From: an uncultured Collinsella sp.
GTDB taxonomy: Bacteria > Actinomycetota > Coriobacteriia > Coriobacteriales > Coriobacteriaceae
Reading direction: 5' to 3'
DNA: 37,636 nt
NCBI GenBank assembly: GCA_902496645.1
Contig: CABVBR010000003.1
Location: 1-37,636 of the forward strand
Each line of letters opens with the position of its first letter. The stretch's first letter is position 1. Made by a program: the position numbers and the translations under genes. Below the pieces are notes generated by a model. The model ran no database searches. It was not told the DNA's origin and was given only the letters and a program-made list of their open reading frames with translations. This document shows positions 7,239 to 19,400 of the stretch, piece after piece.

Positions 7239-7274
7239 GGCGGGGAGTGCCGTATCGGTGCTCCCCGCCTTTTT
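7239..7274 (+). terminator. Intrinsic terminator after the flavoprotein gene
   Basis: GGCGGGGAG (7239-7247) pairs with CTCCCCGCC (7261-7269). Inner pairing extends the stem to 14 bp around a TAT loop, and a T-run follows at 7270-7274. Confidence 0.92.
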
Positions 7275-7374
7275 GCCAATAAGAGCGTCCCTGGTTCCCT
7301 TGCACCAAGGGTTTGACTTTTAAGACATCATTAAGGCTTGCGTTGTGGAGCAAGCCGCAGGTCAATGCTATTCT

Positions 7375-7402
7375 TTTACCTTATCGTATGGTGTTGTATT
7401 CT
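7375..7402 (+). promoter_or_regulatory. Possible promoter of the surface-protein cluster
   Basis: TTTACC (7375-7380), a 16-nt spacer and TATTCT (7397-7402) lie in a locally AT-rich stretch. Just upstream are two small hairpins, CCCTTG/CAAGGG (7297-7302/7306-7311) and GGCTTGC/GCAAGCC (7335-7341/7350-7356). If this promoter is right, the first cluster protein starts at or after 7455. Confidence 0.35.
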
Positions 7403-7454
7403 GCCTGAATTCTATGCCTACGAGCAATGGATTGAGCGCGACCAAGCGGAAAGG

Positions 7455-8495
7455 ATGGCACGCCCGCAAGCAGGGCAAACGCAAGCGATGAGTGGCATGG
7501 ACCGACATAGCGAGCTCCAGCAGCACAAGACGGCGGCCGAGTACCGCCAAGCTGCCGACGAGCACGTGCGGACCCTCAAGGATTTCTGGAAGGATTTCCT
7601 GGTGAGTGGTCTGTTTGTGTTGGCCGCCATCGTTGCCATCTTTGCATGCCTGGCCTGGTTTGCCGCGAATAACCGAGTGAGCGCCACGGGGAGTACGATT
7701 GGGGCGAAGGGCCCGCGGTACACCCTGACCGCCGAGGGCGAGGGTGAGTCCGACGCACACGTGGGCTATTACGAACGCTCCGAGCGCACGCCCGAGGAAA
7801 AGCAAACTATCGCCGATCTAGATACGGCCGACGCCATGACGGTGACGCTCGGCTCCAACCTCAACAACGAGACCGCGGGCTCCCTGTACCCGGGTGCTCG
7901 CGGCAAGATCATGTTTACGGTGACGCCGCACACGGATGACCTCGGCGATATCACGATCAACCTATCCCGCGTACTTAAGGCCAAGGAAAATATCTACAAG
8001 GAAGCCGATGGCACTCTGTCGAATGATGCGAGTACGCTGCTCAGCCTGGTAAAAGGCCATCTGCTGTTCTTTACGAGCTGTAAGAACGGGTATTACTCGG
8101 GCCGCGTGGAGAAGGGCCAAATTAAGATTCCAAAGGAAAGTTTCCACGAAGGCGAAGGTGTGCTCAAGCCCGTCCCCATCACGCTGTATTGGGTATGGCC
8201 GGAGTACTTCCAGAACTTCGTCCTTACGGGCAACACGAATTACTATAAGAATCTGTTTGCGGCAGAGGACGAAGACTATCGTGCCCTGAAAACAGACGTG
8301 AACAAAAACAAAGCAACCTACTTCTACGACCCGTCGAACAGCACCGCTGCCTCTGACCCTCACGACAACGTGGATCCCTACGCCAACGTGGACGCCTACT
8401 CCGCGCTCTACAACAACGCGGACGAGAAGATCGGCAACGAGGTCATTTCCATCCAACTCAGAATAACCGCGCAGGAGGGTACCACCAATGGATAA
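7455..8495 (+). CDS. Membrane-anchored exported protein 1 of the surface cluster
   Basis: I know no functional assignment. With the ATG at 7455 it is about 346 residues. The frame stays open upstream to ATG 7365 and beyond, but that stretch is AT-rich and promoter-like. A hydrophilic cytoplasmic start of about 60 residues precedes one membrane segment (FLVSGLFVLAAIVAIFACL). Then comes AWFAANNRVSATG, which resembles the AWF...G junction of SipW/TasA-like 'alternate signal' exported proteins of Firmicutes and Actinobacteria. The outside part (about 270 residues) looks beta-rich (GKIMFTVTPHTDD, ITINLSRVL, VISIQLRITAQEG). The stop overlaps the next start by 8 bases (ATGGATAA), implying translational coupling. 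The TasA-like fibre relationship is inferred from the N-terminal pattern only. Confidence 0.75.
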   Translation: MARPQAGQTQAMSGMDRHSELQQHKTAAEYRQAADEHVRTLKDFWKDFLVSGLFVLAAIVAIFACLAWFAANNRVSATGSTIGAKGPRYTLTAEGEGESDAHVGYYERSERTPEEKQTIADLDTADAMTVTLGSNLNNETAGSLYPGARGKIMFTVTPHTDDLGDITINLSRVLKAKENIYKEADGTLSNDASTLLSLVKGHLLFFTSCKNGYYSGRVEKGQIKIPKESFHEGEGVLKPVPITLYWVWPEYFQNFVLTGNTNYYKNLFAAEDEDYRALKTDVNKNKATYFYDPSNSTAASDPHDNVDPYANVDAYSALYNNADEKIGNEVISIQLRITAQEGTTNG

Positions 8496-9288
8496 CATCC
8501 GCGCACATATGACTGCCGTCCACGATTGGGTCGAGAACCACCGTGCACAGACACTTGCGGTTTTGGTGCTGCTCGCGGCCATCATTTTTATCATCGGCCT
8601 TACCATGACATGGTTCGTAAGCAGCAAAAGTCTGTCTACGGTGGGCAAGATTCAAACGCCCGCACAGCTTAAGATCATGGGTCCCAACCAGACGAGCATC
8701 GAGCCCATCGAGATTTCGTATGACGAGTCACGGGGCGATGTGAAAAACTCCAACGGTACCGTGGCCATTCGTCGCGCGTTTTGCGTAAAGAGTAACAACG
8801 ACGAGAGCAATGACGGTGGCCAGGCATTTGAGCTGCAGGTGGCAAATACCACCAATATCAAGGGCCTCGATATTAAGGTGTACAAGGTAAACGATACGAC
8901 GGAGTCGGGCAAAGGCGATGTTGCCGGTCTGGATGGCGCTGGTAATAGGTATGCGTGGACCAAGGCTGCAGAGGTAACGCCTTTTAACCTGATCAATGCG
9001 GATCAGACGGATGCCTCGCTAGCCAAGGACCTCGAAGAAAACGACCCCACCTATCAGAAGTACAAGAACGTTCAGAAAAACGCTCTTCCGCTGTATCGGT
9101 ACTACAAGTTCGATAAGAGCGAACTCGACGGTTACAGCGAAGCGACCAAAAGGGCCAACGACGCCACGAACTTCATTATCGAATGCACGTGGAACCCGGG
9201 CGTTGTGACCGAAGGCAACACCAAGGTCTCAAACATTAAAGAGACCGACATGGTTTACCTAATCGCTCGCGGCACAAGCGGCAATTAA
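8488..9288 (+). CDS. Membrane-anchored exported protein 2 of the surface cluster
   Basis: This is a 266-residue protein starting at ATG 8488 behind an AGGAGG ribosome site that lies within the previous gene. A short cytoplasmic head is followed by one membrane segment (LAVLVLLAAIIFIIGLTMTWFV), then SSKSLSTVGKI, the same hydrophobic-W-F-x-S...G layout as its neighbours. The outer part is mostly polar and beta-like, ending VYLIARGTSGN. It has no sortase motif, no recognisable enzyme motif and no paired cysteines in the anchor region. It is probably a partner of proteins 1 and 3 and of the giant protein encoded downstream. Function unknown. Confidence 0.8.
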   Translation: MDNIRAHMTAVHDWVENHRAQTLAVLVLLAAIIFIIGLTMTWFVSSKSLSTVGKIQTPAQLKIMGPNQTSIEPIEISYDESRGDVKNSNGTVAIRRAFCVKSNNDESNDGGQAFELQVANTTNIKGLDIKVYKVNDTTESGKGDVAGLDGAGNRYAWTKAAEVTPFNLINADQTDASLAKDLEENDPTYQKYKNVQKNALPLYRYYKFDKSELDGYSEATKRANDATNFIIECTWNPGVVTEGNTKVSNIKETDMVYLIARGTSGN

Positions 9289-9309
9289 CGCAGGAAGGGA
9301 GGACGTCAC

Positions 9310-10338
9310 ATGACAGAGGACAAGAACAAGCAGCTCGACAATGCCGAGGACTTGGTTTGCGACCAGTCGGATCGGACGGCCGCGCCCGAACAGGTGCCCT
9401 CCGCCGAACCCTCCTGCCGTAAACATCCGTTTTGCCTGGGATCCAAAGCGCACAAGCGCCTGTGGGCAGTTGCGGTTCTGCTGTGCATCGTTGTGATGGC
9501 GATGGGCACCTACCTTACCTACACGGCGTTTTTGGGCGGCGACTTCCTTAAGTCGGTTGTTGTTTCGGGTACGTCGCAGACGCTGTTTGCCTCGGACATG
9601 CTTACGGGCTATACGAATGAGGTGGCGGATGGGGAAATCGCCACGAACACCATCATTGTCGACACGAGTAAGGATACCTGCTCCTTTACCTTCCGCATTT
9701 ACAACCATCTGTTGGGTGACAAGAACAAGGTTAACGACAAGGATGTCAACGCGACGCTGAGCGTGACGGCGAAGGGGACGGACAATTGGAGCATAAGCGG
9801 TGAGCCCGAGCTGAAGACGGGCGGCACAGTCGATCTTCCCTTTCCCGCCAACAAGGCGACGATGTATACCTACACGGTTACGTTTGCCAAGACGGACCTC
9901 AATAAGGCGTCCTTCCTTGTTAAGGCCAGGGTCGGCGCCAATAGTCCTGGCACTAATCTTAAGCTGCTCGCGGCCAATATCGCGCCGGCCGAGCGAGCGG
10001 AAGTTACGGCTTCGGGCGTTTCGGGCGAGTGGGTCGATAAGAATTCGGATGATACGAATGTCGACAAATTCGATGCCTACAACTATCGCGTGACCGTTAC
10101 GGGCGCTACGACCAAGGTAGAGCTCACGTGGCGAGACGGAGTCGAGCTCGATCCGTTCTTTACGACGAACCACAAAAACGGTGACAAGCAGGCGACCATC
10201 AGCAGCAACTCGGGCACATACTCGGTCGAATACGACGCATCTCCCGGCTCGGAAATCATTACCTTTTACCGGAAGGACAATTCGAAGCCGACCAGCTTTG
10301 GAGGCATTGGCGTTTCGTGTTCGCCCGCGAAGAACTAG
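9310..10338 (+). CDS. Membrane-anchored exported protein 3 of the surface cluster
   Basis: This is a 342-residue protein; ATG 9310 has GGGAGG seven bases upstream. About 55 cytoplasmic residues precede one membrane segment (LWAVAVLLCIVVMAMGTYLTY), then LKSVVVSGTSQTLFASDML. A valine-rich, then LFxSxxL signature just outside the membrane recalls uncharacterised proteins that I associate with giant repeat-protein loci in gut Firmicutes and Actinobacteria; this is recollection, not a search. The rest looks like beta-sandwich material (CSFTFRIYNHLL, NATLSVTAKGTDNW, TVTFAKTDLNKASFLVKARV). It lies 21 bases after gene 2 and 68 bases before the giant gene. Function unknown. Confidence 0.8.
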   Translation: MTEDKNKQLDNAEDLVCDQSDRTAAPEQVPSAEPSCRKHPFCLGSKAHKRLWAVAVLLCIVVMAMGTYLTYTAFLGGDFLKSVVVSGTSQTLFASDMLTGYTNEVADGEIATNTIIVDTSKDTCSFTFRIYNHLLGDKNKVNDKDVNATLSVTAKGTDNWSISGEPELKTGGTVDLPFPANKATMYTYTVTFAKTDLNKASFLVKARVGANSPGTNLKLLAANIAPAERAEVTASGVSGEWVDKNSDDTNVDKFDAYNYRVTVTGATTKVELTWRDGVELDPFFTTNHKNGDKQATISSNSGTYSVEYDASPGSEIITFYRKDNSKPTSFGGIGVSCSPAKN

Positions 10339-10406
10339 CCGAAACGAGCCGCAAACATAGATTTTGAGCCCCGCACGGGGCATGAGATAGAACGAGGTAG
10401 GACCAG

Positions 10407-13400
10407 ATGAGAACGGCAAAGCGCATAACAACCGCATGCCTGACTGCGATCGTGATTTTCCAGGCGCTCGCGCCCTCCACAGAGGTGTTCGCGCAAGAGC
10501 TCGACGCCGTGATGGAGGCGTCCGTCTCCGCCGTGCGCGCCGCGGGCCACACGGCACGCTCCGTACAGGATGCCGTGGCCACCGCTTTGGAAAATGCCGA
10601 CCAGGCTACATCTGATGATGCCGCGACGACTCCGGGCGCCGATGCGGGTGCTACCGAGGGCGGCAACGGTTCTACCAACGCCGACGGATCGCAGGATTCC
10701 ACGACCGACGGAGCCATCAGTGGCGATGTCTCAACGGAGGGTGATGCGTCTCAAGACGGTGCGACTGTCGGTGACAGCGCCACTGATGAGGAGCAGGCGG
10801 ATGACGCGGACGCAGATGTTGATGCCCAGGCGGATGTCAAGTATAAGTACAACACGGTTGAGGATCTGAGGGAAGGCGGTGTCACGGGCATTACTACTGG
10901 GGAAGACGGCTCCGTTACGAAGATCGAGTTCAACGAAAGCAGCGATCTCATCAAGATTTCGCAGACCAATCCCTCTGTTTATCAGAACGCGGTTATTACA
11001 AGGGGCGGCTTGTCGGGCGCAAGCTTTGATTTGAGCGGTTCCAATGATTTTCAGGGATTCGGAGCCGATAGTGCTCCGTTCAAGGGTTCGCTTGAGCTTA
11101 ATGGCAGCACGCTTTCGGTAGAGAGGACTCTCTTCAACAACATTGTGCTCACTGGTGCCAATAGCACCGTCGCGGTGACATGGAAGGGCGCGGACGCCCA
11201 GCCCATCGTGGCAGCGAAGATCGCAGGCGGCGGACAAACGCTGAAGGTGAACGTCACGGTCGGCAGCACGAATTCCAGCGCGAACACTATGACACTCGCC
11301 TCCCCGCTGCTTGGTGAGGTCTCGGGGGACCTTACGCTCGACGCGACGTATGCGACCGATGGCAATAAGCCCCTCGCGGTGAACATCTGTTCTGACAAGG
11401 GCAACATTGGCCTGCTTGTGAATACCGTTGCGTCGGGCTCTTTTACCATCAACAAGCTTGAGGGCCTTCCGGCAACTTATGAGGGCACGCCGACCATCAA
11501 GACGACCGATGCCAAGTCCAGTGCCGGTGGCATCATCGGCCTCTGCAAGGATGGTGTGACGGTTTCCCTCAGCAACCAGATTGACCTCTCTAAATTCACC
11601 GTCATCGGCAAAGCTGCCAGCGGCGGCCTCATCGGTAAGGCGACCAAGCTCACGCTCGGCACGGACAACAAGAAGTTCACCTGTCCTGCCAACGTCGGCA
11701 ATACGAGCAGTCAAAGCTCCGGCGGTTTCATCGGCGATGTAAGTTTTGCAAGTTCGGTTGAGTTTGCCAACAACGACCAAATCGATACGGGCGCGGGCGT
11801 GAATCTTGGTCAAAGCGATGACGCAGGCGCAGCAGGTGGTGTGTTTGGTCTTCTGGATACAACGAACGGCGATGTCACAATATCGGGTGGCTCGTATACC
11901 AGCAAGCTGGTGGAGGGCTCCAACTCCATCTATGGCGGTCTGGTCGGTAGAGTTCAAGATATGACCAGCACCAGCACGTCGAACAATACTCTTCATATAA
12001 AGACGAATGATGCGGGCGAACGTTGCTCGGTCGATGCTACGTGCGGTGTCGCGCCACGACTGGCAGGAGGCCTGGTCGGCTGGGTGGCAAAGAGCGCCAA
12101 CACTGGAGGCGTTGTAATCGTTGACGGCGCAGGTGTCACATGTCATTCTCCGAATACTACTGGAAAGAACTGCGGCTTTGGCGGTGTTGTTGGCGCCCTG
12201 GATAGCGGCTATAGCGTGGGCGGACGCTCGCGTTTTGGAGTTTTGGATTGCGGGGACGTTCGCGTTACAACCGATAAATCAATCGTATGTGGTGCTGGAA
12301 TTGTGGGCTCGGCATGGAACGGTGTTTTGCGTTTGCGTGGGACTACAAATTTGACTGAGTGCAAGCTCGACACCAACGGTAATACCAACCAAATTCTTAG
12401 ATCCCTGGATGGATGCGCCCCATTGGTATTTGCTTTGGGTTCAGGCTCGGATGCTGAGACGACGAACAATAATTATTGGCTTTACAAGCGCCCCGCCGCG
12501 GCGAAGATCGATGACCTGACCTATAACCAGGTCATTCGTCTAACCGGAGAGAAGGGCAAGCTCAGCAAGGATCTTATTAAACTTGATAAGGACACCTTTT
12601 ATCAGCCGTTGTGCAACCTGAAAGATGCTCCAGATGCTGGCGACTATGCGGGCTATTCTTGGGGTCATCAACTTCGGTCCCAAGATGGTGACGGGAAGTC
12701 GGGTACATACGTTATTAAAGATGCGGACACATTTGCATGCGTTGCCATGACGGTTCAAACACACGGCTACTTTGGCGGGGTATTCGGTATCGGCACAGGC
12801 AACAGCCTTAAAAATTGGTATGGTAGTAGCAGGAATACTTTCTCAATTGCTTCCAACATTGACCTGCGGGGTACGGGTCTTGAGGGCCTTTCATGCGATG
12901 GGGCCAGTCAGGTTAATACCTTTGGAGGTACTGTCGAAGGAAACCAGCAAACCGTTACCTTGGCGATTGGCGAACCTTACGGTACACGCAATGACGTTGA
13001 TCTCGGCGCAAGCGATTCGTCTGAAGGCAATGGCAAGATCTATCGCCACAGCCGCATGGGCCTTTTCGATGCCATTGGTGGCGGCGCGAAGGTAAACAAC
13101 CTCACCATCAATGGCGTTATGAACTTCGATAACGGTCTGGCCGTTGACGCCGGCTCGCTTGCGGCGACCATCAAGGGCACTGTAACGCTCAGTGGCGTTA
13201 CATGTGTGTCAAAGATTACCTGCGGCGACACGTTCGGCAACAATGTCAACATTGGCGGTATTGCAGGTAGCATAACAGGCGCCGGCACGGTCGAGTTTAC
13301 GAACAACACCCAGGCAAAGGCGCCAATTAGCACGGGCAATAATACCCTTAAAGGCAGCGCTCGAATCGGTGGGGTCGTCGGTTATGTGGGCGACACAGCC

Positions 13401-16400
13401 GTAACAATCAACGCGTCGGGCATCACGGTTGGCAGCTCGATTGCGGCTGGGGAAAGTGCGTCAAGCAAAAAGATTGCCCAGGTCGGTGGGTTTATCGGCT
13501 GTATCGCGCAGGGCAAGCAGGGAAACGTTGAAAAGAAGATCAACGTGAAAACCGTCAACATCACAGGGCTCTCGTTTGACTCATTTGAAATGACCGTGGG
13601 CCAGAATGGAGACAAGAGGAAAGGTGCGGGTGGCCTTCTGGGCTACAGCTGGGGCAATGCGAATGTCACAATTGGCGATACCGCCAAGAGCAACAGCGAC
13701 GATACGTATGCCTTGAAGACAAACAATGCGAAGATCACCGCAAATAATGCTGAAGAGCTCGGCGGCCTCGTATATGCCGCAAGCGGCCACTGGATTATCG
13801 GCGGCCATGCCATTGACCTTTCGGGTACGACCATCAAGGCTGGCGCCGCCACGACGCTCGGCGTACTTGTTGGTCGTGGCTGCAAGGTGGACAACACTTC
13901 AACGTATGGAGTCGAGAAGTACGCAGGCCTGTACTTGGAGGACAAGTCCCCGTGGAAGACTGCCTATAAGGTTGAAGGCATTAACATTAATGCTTCCAAT
14001 GTGAAGACCTTCGACGAATGGGTCGGCAATGGTGTAAAGCCCGGCAGCAAGCTCATGGACGCCGAGTGGAATACGGTCGTCTCGCTACACACCGAGGCCG
14101 ATACGCTAGACATGAGCGGCGCTTCCGAAAACGATAACAGTTATCAAAACCGCTCGACTTTCGGTCTAAGTCACAACACTAACGGCAAGACCCGTTATTA
14201 CTACAATCTAGACAGGGCCTATACGGAGGTTGGACAAGGTGGCTCCGCCATCTCTCAAATTGATACGGCGGGAAAGCTGCTCTTATGGTCTGCTTACCGT
14301 TATGCGCCAGCCGCAATTCGCCCGATGATTGTGCCACAAGCGTTCAAAGACGCCGTAACCATCGGCGGCGGAAGCGGCAAAAGCGTCGATATTAATTTGG
14401 TGGGCTATAGCTACTATCCCACCCAGCCGAACGGAAAGGTGACGGTTAATAATGCGACCATCACCTTCCATTACTCCAACATCAAGGCCGAGCAGAACGG
14501 CAACAAGTCCAACTCGAAGGCTACCCAGCACGAGAACATGCACTGCGGTCTTTTTCGAACTGTAGCAAACGGCGATCTTACGGTGAATACTGTCACTTTG
14601 AGTGGCACTATTGGGCCTGTTGTCAATGACGAGAAAAGCAATAATGATATTACCGCCGCGGGCGGAAGCTCTTCGGGTGCGCTGGTGTGTCGCTACGTGT
14701 ATGGGTCTAGCAACGGCACGACCACCACAATTAGAAAGATTTCGATCGACGGTCTTACGCTCAACAATTTGACCGTCGACGGTGCTAGCGAGGCCACGGG
14801 TGCTAATGCTTATATGCCTTTGCTCATAAATGAGATGCAAACCTACGTGGACCTGAGTGCGAAGAACATCACGACCACCGGATACGCAAGCAACACCAAG
14901 GCGGCGACATCGCTATTTGGCAAACTTGGCGTGGGCAGCGCGGCGGATCAGGTGACAGCAACATTCAATCAAATTAGTGTGCCGAGCGCATCGAACAATA
15001 CCATTTTTACTCGTGCAAGCTTGCTCGAGAGTTTCGGCTACGGCGAGGGCAAGACGGGCTCCGCGGTCTATACGTTTTTTAAGGCAGATCAGAATACTGA
15101 TCAGAGTAAAAACAAGGTCACGTTCGGTAGCGAGATTGACTCGGAGGGTGAGTACCCCGGCAAGCAGCTCTGGTACTACGATGAGAACGGCTATGGGACC
15201 GATGACAACCTGGTGACCGTTGACAACAAGATAGCGGATAAGACAGGCAAGGCTCCGCAGTTCGGCGACTATCTTCCGTATGTGAAAAAGGGCAAGGCAA
15301 ACGAAGACAACGTCCAGTATCACGAGATTAAGGTAAACCAGCGTGTGCCCAAACTCACAGTGGGCTGCGGCACCTATGGCGATCCCTATGCTATAACCAA
15401 GGCTTCCGAGCTCAACACGGTTGCCAGGTACATCAATACCCAGAATGCAGGAGACGGCTGGGAAGTTACAATTGCCAAAGACCAGGAGCAGCTGTGCCAG
15501 CGTCGCAATGGCGGTAGCACCGATAACGAAATCACCTACGTCTATAATCAGGCGAAAAAAACTTGGGAGAAGAAGACGGGGAATAACACCACCGACCCCA
15601 AGGACACGCTTGATGACGCGACGATGCATAGCTATCTCCAGAGCGCCTACTACAGCATCGAGCCGGTGAATGATAAGGAAGAAAGCATCGACACGCTAGA
15701 GCTCGACACTGCCGATTTCCAGGGTTTGGGTAATAAGGGTTACCCGTTCCGCGGCGTTATCGTTGGCAATCTGAGGGGCTCGTCGCAGGCGACTGCGCAA
15801 GCGACCATCAAGATTAACAACGCTAAAGAAACGAGCAAGCTTGCGGGCTTGATTCGGTATAGCTACGGTGGCGTTGTGAGTAGCCTGAACATTGAATACT
15901 CGGGCAAGGCAGCCTCTATTGCGCATGAGAAAGTAGATGCCTCCGGTGTGCCGGGTGCGTTCTTTGGCGGCGTGATCGGCTGTATCATGGGCGGCGACAA
16001 TATCATCGATGGCGTGTCGGTGAGCGCGAGCGGTGGCTTTAGCGTTGCGGGTACGGCTGGCGATAAAGGCGCACACCTTGTGCCCGTTGGCGGATATGTG
16101 GGTGCCATTGCGGGTGGCGGTGTTATCTTCCGCAACTCCTCGAACGTGAGCGGCGCGCTCAACAAGTGGCATAACGCCGGCGCTTCTCTCTACGACAACC
16201 CATATGTTGGCCGTGTAATCGACGGCTATGCGTTCAGCGAGCTTGCAAAAGGGGCTCAGGACCTGGACAACACTGGCCGCAATTACAAGGTGAACAATCT
16301 GGACACTAAGGATACGAAATGCATCGAGACGGGTGATACACAGGGTCGTTATAGGGGCGACGGAACCACGAACAACCTCGCCATAACCACGAAGGTCAAG

Positions 16401-19400
16401 GACTCGCAGGGCCTGCTCGTGCTCTCGGCCATCATCAGCAGCGGCGCGGCTGGTGGTTCGGCGAATACGAAAACAACCAACGATTCATACGGTACGTATG
16501 CTGGGTCGTTCGCATATCTGGGCGGCAGTACGTCGACAAAAACCAAATATCAGTTTGGCAACCAGAATTACGGCAAGGTGCGTAATGCGAGTTATAAGAA
16601 TGTCGGCCAGCCGGCGAGCGCGGCGAGGGATTTTGCCATTGCAACTAAGGACGACTCGCTGAGCCCGGGCAGCCAAGACACTGGCGCGCTCGACCAGACC
16701 GATGGCTCCAAGGTAAACTCTCCCTATCTAGTGTCGAAATACGCCACGTGGCAGACGGGCAACATCTGCGCCGCGCAGGCGTCGGGCATGGATTTGCAAT
16801 TAGTGGACACAGCTAATAAGAAAATTGACTATGACATGACGCCTTACGGCACGGGTTACACGGGCCTTTCGGGCCGCTATTACTCCAACGCGTGCGCATC
16901 CAATAAGGGCGCCGACCGCGACCGCATCGTGCCGCTCATCGCGACCATCAACGGCAACGGAGCGACCATAAGGGTTGGCAGCAACGGTAGCGATGGCGGC
17001 GAGAAGAAGCCATACGATATCAAGGAATACGCCGACGACGACTACAAACTCACCGGAGTGGGAGCCCTCTTCGGCACGGTAACGTACACTTCGGAAAAAG
17101 TATCGGGGAGCATCGGCACCCAGGCAACGGACAGCGCTGCTGCCACAGGCAATAGCGGCTACACAGTCCAGAACCTAAAATTTGACGACTGCAATATTTC
17201 GTTGAGCTACAAGAAATATAGCGAAATCGCTACCGGCGACAACAATACCGCAGTGACTCCGCCGAACACCGCTAGTGAGGTCGGTGTCGGCCTACTTGCA
17301 GGCACTACGGCAAACTCGAGCTCGCTTGAGAGCTATGGCAAATACGGCACCGTCGTCATGACTAACAGCAAAGTGGAAGGGCCCAACAATGTCGGTGGCC
17401 TGCTGGGAGCCTCCGGCTACGGAAGCCGCAAGACCGACAAGAATGACACAACCTTCATGGTGGACCAAACGACGAAGCAGCCATCTCCGGTCAAGCTATA
17501 CGACTGCTCGTATAGCGGCATGACCGTTTTGGGAATCAAGAACGTCGGCGGTTTTGTTGGCAAACTTAATAGCAACTCACAGGGCGGCGTATGGACAACG
17601 AGAGACATGGATATCGCCAAGGATTCGGTGATTTCATCAACGGGTTCGAGCGCCCGAACCGGTGGAGTGCTCGGCGTTAACGGCGACCTGTTCTGTGTCA
17701 ACGTCAATCCAGATTCAAAGAACAAAGAGGTCAATGCTGACGGAATTGCAACTATCAAAAATGTAAAAATTACCGCGGTCAGTTCAGAGGGCGTTGGCGG
17801 TCTTATCGGCAAGGTCGAAAACAGCGTGTATGCGCACGGGCTTTGTGTGTCGGGGTCCGATTCCTCCACTTCAAAAACGACGATCGGTGCGGCTGGCCTT
17901 GAATCGATCGGAGGAATCGCTGGGTTCGTTACGGGCGGAGATGTGTTCAAGTTCGATGCTTGCAAGGTTAAGAATATCGATCTGAGATCAAAAGGGTGCT
18001 CTGGCGGCATTGTTGGACAGCTGAAAGTTGCTTCCAAGCGATTGATTTGCAATGGGGTCGAGCTGCGAGGCCTGACCCTTAACGGAAATTACTCTGGTGG
18101 CATATTCGGCAACTTGCAGTATCAGATCACCTCTCCATCATCGATTGAAATCACCAACTCCGTAATCGCCGAGAATACTATTTCGGGTCAACATTCCGGT
18201 GGCATATCCGGTGACGGTAAGGGTATTTACAAACTAGTGAATGTCCTTATTGACAGCAATAAATTCAATGCATCCAACAAACAAGGCGTGCTTTTTGGCG
18301 ACACGGCGACAAATACCATGTATGCGCTCTATGCGGCGGGTTTGGACGTGAAGCCGGGAGAAGGGAAATCAAACAAAGATCTCCCCGCTTTGATGAATGT
18401 TGATTGGAACAATAAAGTTGAGGACGTAAACAAGAAGTCCTACATCGCATTTGCTGATTACAACGACACGCTTACTGCGCCGGACACAACGCTCTACAGC
18501 GACGAGGTGAATGAGGACGGAAGTCAAAAGACGGCCGAGGATGCCTCTCCCTACGTGACCACGAGACCGGTGAGTAGCATCGCGGTGCGTTCATCCGCCA
18601 ATGATGTAACCGATCGCTATCTCTTCGGCGACGGCGCAAACGTCGGCACGGCGGCGACTATCAAAACGCAGGCAGGTACCAACATCGCAGGTCGCTACAC
18701 CTACAACAACATTGGCGGCAGAAATGACGCCGGCGAATATCGGAGCACTGCGGACAGCTTCAACGCGAAAACGTCAATCGGAAAGTTCAACTCCAACAAC
18801 AGTGACGGGTCAAAACGGGTTGCTGATGACAGGGACTTCGACACTCTTGTCCTTTCCGGCGGCGATACCACGACGGTGGAGAGCTATCTCAACATTGTGA
18901 CAAACGGTGGCTATTCGGATGCGAAGCGCCTGAACCCCGCCACCAAGAGCGGTGCCGAGCATGTGACCGCCACAACCGAGGTGTTCACGCTCGACGCGAG
19001 TAAGCGCTTCGTCAAGGACACGACCGCCACGCCGACGATTTCCGTGCGGGGCAACGGCACATCTGCCATGAGCTTCAGCGTGAGTGGTACCGATTGGGAC
19101 AACGAGAAGGGCCGCTTCACCCTTCTGACCGTCACCTTTACCGAGGCGGGACAGAGCTACAAGGTCCAGGTGCCCATCATCGTCAAACGTATGCTCGAAA
19201 CCGACTTCACTGCCACCTACATCGAGGGTTCCAACTTCAAGGCTGCCAACTACTCTGAGCGCGGCAAAGATGCGCACGTGCTTATCAGTAGCGGCGAGAG
19301 TATGACGGGCCTTCTGACCTGGACATATAACCAGGCATATGGAACCCCCACTGAGTATGGCTGGAATACCTACCTGGCGAGCGGCGGCGCTATGAAGCCC

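Noticed and set aside
7338..7454. Upstream extension of the first surface-cluster protein to the TTG at 7338 or ATG 7365
   Set aside because: The stretch holds hairpins and promoter-like boxes, is AT-rich and lacks a well-spaced ribosome site; the start downstream is more plausible, though not proven.
12121..12354. Small out-of-frame ORFs within the giant gene
   Set aside because: They lie entirely within the 3590-residue frame, have no ribosome sites and show no recognisable domain.
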